Shown one piece after another: positions 32,522-34,401 of a DNA stretch of 34,401 nucleotides; within the stretch, counting starts at the first letter, position 1; the number at the start of each line of letters is the position of its first letter. The notes below the pieces were generated by a model. The model worked only from the letters and a program-made list of their open reading frames with translations, did no database searches and was not told where the DNA came from. The DNA is from Marinilabiliales bacterium (GTDB lineage Bacteria; Bacteroidota; Bacteroidia; Bacteroidales; PUMT01), in NCBI GenBank assembly GCA_007695015.1, contig REEN01000064.1, positions 65,087 through 99,487 of the forward strand, read 5' to 3'. A program made the translations under genes and the position numbers.

Positions 32522-34396
32522 CTACCTCCCCGTGTGGATGCCCTCGGTCCTCTCCCTCTGCCACTCAGCCTCGTGCTTATCCATATTATCATACCAGAAC
32601 CGTTTCAGGAACAAACCGCACAGCGCCAGTCCGCCAAGGACTGCAGCCAGCCAGCCGTACCTGCCAAGAATGATATAGAACGGGATCAGCACCAGCAATA
32701 CCTGCGCGGTGGTGGCAACAACTATGTTTATCATATCCCTGCTAAAATCATTGTTCTTCCTGAAACCGGGCTCCCTTGCAACGACCTTCTCATGTACGGG
32801 CTTCCAGAAGCCCCATGGCCTGACGTTCCTGTAGAAATCGACCAGCACCTTTTCCTCAGTCGGCGGATGAGCATAGGTACCCCAGATACATCCCGCGACA
32901 GAAACCGCCAGGAATATCGGGAAAAGGTAGAGATGCAGCACGCCCGGGAAGAAGAAGGGAACTATCATGGCCGCCAGCAGTCCCGAAACCATACCCCAGA
33001 AATACCCGTAGCCGTTGAACCGCCACCAGTACCATTTCACCACGTTTGGCGCCACATAGCTGCCGTACAGCGCCGACACTATCCACTGAAGTATAGCATT
33101 CACATTCTCTGCAAATATGCCGAACCCGATGCTTATCACGACCACCAGGATGCCGAACAGGTATGAGACATTGCTCACCGTCCTGTTGGACGCATCAGGC
33201 TTAACGTACTTCAGGTATATGTCGTTTACCAGGTAGGCCTGTGCGGCATTCAGCGTTCCGGCGAAAGTCGACATGAACGCGGCCAGCAAGCCCGCCACAA
33301 GCAATCCCAGGAGTCCGACCGGCACAAAGCTGCTGATGGCTGCCGGCAGTATCTGCTCAAAATCAACGACTCCCCCCACGAGAAGATTAAGTTCATCATA
33401 ATAGAGCAGTCCGAGTATGGCAAACCCCACAACCATAAAATAGCGTACCGGGAAGAGCACCACCGACACAAACCCGCTAAGCAGCGATGCCTCTTTCGGA
33501 CTCTTTGATGACAGTATCTTCTGCATATCGTAATTGGGCGCAGGACCCGCTGCGCTTACCAGTATCCCCTTGAACAGCACCATCCCCATGAATATGCTGA
33601 AAAGCGAGTAGCCGTCACTCCTGATATGCTCATTAACACCCGCGATGATCCCGCTCCAGTCCATGTCAAGCCTCCACCCGAACCATGGTGAGTGCCAGCT
33701 TTCCGGCACCACGAGAGGATTTGCGCTCAGCGCATTCATCGCGATTATGCCAACGGCAACAGCCGATACCGTCATAATAATATACTGCAGCACATCGGCC
33801 CACACTATGGAGCTCATCCCGCCCAGCACTGTGTAAAACATGGCGAACAGTGTGAAAAGGATACCATACACATGAGGTATGTAGGCTTCAGGCACATGAA
33901 AAGGCACAATTACCGAAACGTACTCCCACGGAATGAACAGCATCATGAACTTCCCCAGTCCGATAAACCCGTAGGCAAGGAACCCGAGGCATGACACCAG
34001 CGCATAGACAACCACAATGTTGTGCGACATCAGTCCGCTCCGCCCCGTCCCGAAACGGGTGCCTATCCACTCGGCACCTGTAGTCGCCCCCGACCGGCGC
34101 AGCCACATCGAAAGGTATATCATCAGGAACACCTGGTTAAAGGTGGGCCAGAGCCATGGTATCCAGATACTCTTGAACCCGTATACAAATGCCCATGTCA
34201 CCAGGAGCATGGTGCCCGAAATATCGAACATGCCCGAGGCATTCGACAGTCCGAGCATATACCACGGAAGCTTTTTCCCTCCCAGCAGGTAGGCCTCCTT
34301 GCCCTGCTGCGCACGCCGCTTCATCACCAGTCCGATCACCACCGTGGCCGAAAGGTATGAGAGGATGATCACAATGTCGAGAACAGATAGCTGCAT
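32522..34396 (-). CDS. Sodium:solute symporter (SSS family), probable sugar transporter
   Basis: A 624-residue inner-membrane protein with about 14 hydrophobic segments. Family features include KEAYLLGGKKLPWYMLGLS near the N-terminus, GATTGAEWIGTRFG in the fourth segment region, GGMSSIVWADVLQY (the SSS signature region) and LLVAGLLAAFMSTFAGTLN. It should couple sodium entry to uptake of a small solute. Next to a cytosolic mannosyl-glucose phosphorylase, an oligosaccharide such as Man-Glc is the natural guess. The ATG at 34396 is complete, 5 nt from the window edge, so its promoter is outside. The tail after the last membrane segment is basic and hydrophilic. Confidence 0.9.
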   Translation of the reverse strand: MQLSVLDIVIILSYLSATVVIGLVMKRRAQQGKEAYLLGGKKLPWYMLGLSNASGMFDISGTMLLVTWAFVYGFKSIWIPWLWPTFNQVFLMIYLSMWLRRSGATTGAEWIGTRFGTGRSGLMSHNIVVVYALVSCLGFLAYGFIGLGKFMMLFIPWEYVSVIVPFHVPEAYIPHVYGILFTLFAMFYTVLGGMSSIVWADVLQYIIMTVSAVAVGIIAMNALSANPLVVPESWHSPWFGWRLDMDWSGIIAGVNEHIRSDGYSLFSIFMGMVLFKGILVSAAGPAPNYDMQKILSSKSPKEASLLSGFVSVVLFPVRYFMVVGFAILGLLYYDELNLLVGGVVDFEQILPAAISSFVPVGLLGLLVAGLLAAFMSTFAGTLNAAQAYLVNDIYLKYVKPDASNRTVSNVSYLFGILVVVISIGFGIFAENVNAILQWIVSALYGSYVAPNVVKWYWWRFNGYGYFWGMVSGLLAAMIVPFFFPGVLHLYLFPIFLAVSVAGCIWGTYAHPPTEEKVLVDFYRNVRPWGFWKPVHEKVVAREPGFRKNNDFSRDMINIVVATTAQVLLVLIPFYIILGRYGWLAAVLGGLALCGLFLKRFWYDNMDKHEAEWQRERTEGIHTGR

Positions 34397-34401
34397 ATTT
34401 T

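Noticed and set aside
32429-33166. Plus-strand open frame of 245 codons over the repeat array and the symporter gene
   Set aside because: It runs antisense through a clear symporter gene, has low-complexity composition and no start signals.

Overview
The window reads as a chromosomal segment of a Bacteroidota bacterium, most likely order Bacteroidales. The evidence is a short primary sigma factor lacking region 1.1, many matches to the Bacteroidota promoter (TTTG, then 19-21 nt, then TAnnTTTG), a type B ribosomal protein L31, a large TonB-dependent receptor with a carboxypeptidase-D-like N-terminal domain, many lipoproteins, and a GH130 phosphorylase close to the Bacteroides mannosyl-glucose phosphorylase. 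Most genes lie on the minus strand. The plus-strand genes are birA, a NUDIX gene, tRNA-His and rtcB.

Layout. 1-116 is the start of an exported protein. 243-4646 (minus) is a membrane and ribosome housekeeping run: rsfS, ftsH, a DUF2007 protein, cdsA and psd. 4807-7272 holds birA, a SRPBCC protein, pyrE and a NUDIX gene, with pyrE and NUDIX starting only 7 bp apart. 7265-12285 holds a thioredoxin-fold exported protein with a degenerate active site, coaD, a LiaF-like membrane protein and lon. 12394-15720 holds rpmE2, a class V aminotransferase-like protein and a flippase. 15836-17242 (plus) holds tRNA-His with a strong terminator, then rtcB.

17267-22303 (minus) is a co-directional six-gene run: GNAT acetyltransferase, M20 amidohydrolase, alanine racemase-like protein, ornithine/alanine racemase-like protein, small winged-helix regulator and the primary sigma factor. 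A very good promoter precedes it. A 422-bp palindrome-rich spacer separates it from a marR gene. 23317-28891 (minus) is a three-gene envelope unit of TonB-dependent receptor, beta-helix lipoprotein and phytase-esterase-like lipoprotein, with a promoter element before it and a clear terminator after it.

29053-34396 (minus) looks like sugar metabolism: a sodium:solute symporter, a GH130 mannosyl-glucose phosphorylase and two lipoproteins with xylose-isomerase-like TIM barrels. An array of 23-bp tandem repeats lies between symporter and phosphorylase.

No prophage, insertion sequence, CRISPR array or obvious defence system was seen. The most interesting items are the racemase/amidohydrolase run joined to rpoD, the 23-bp repeats before the GH130 gene, the receptor/beta-helix/phytase-like unit, and the interlocked pyrE/NUDIX start region. 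All function calls are from reading motifs; no database search was run.
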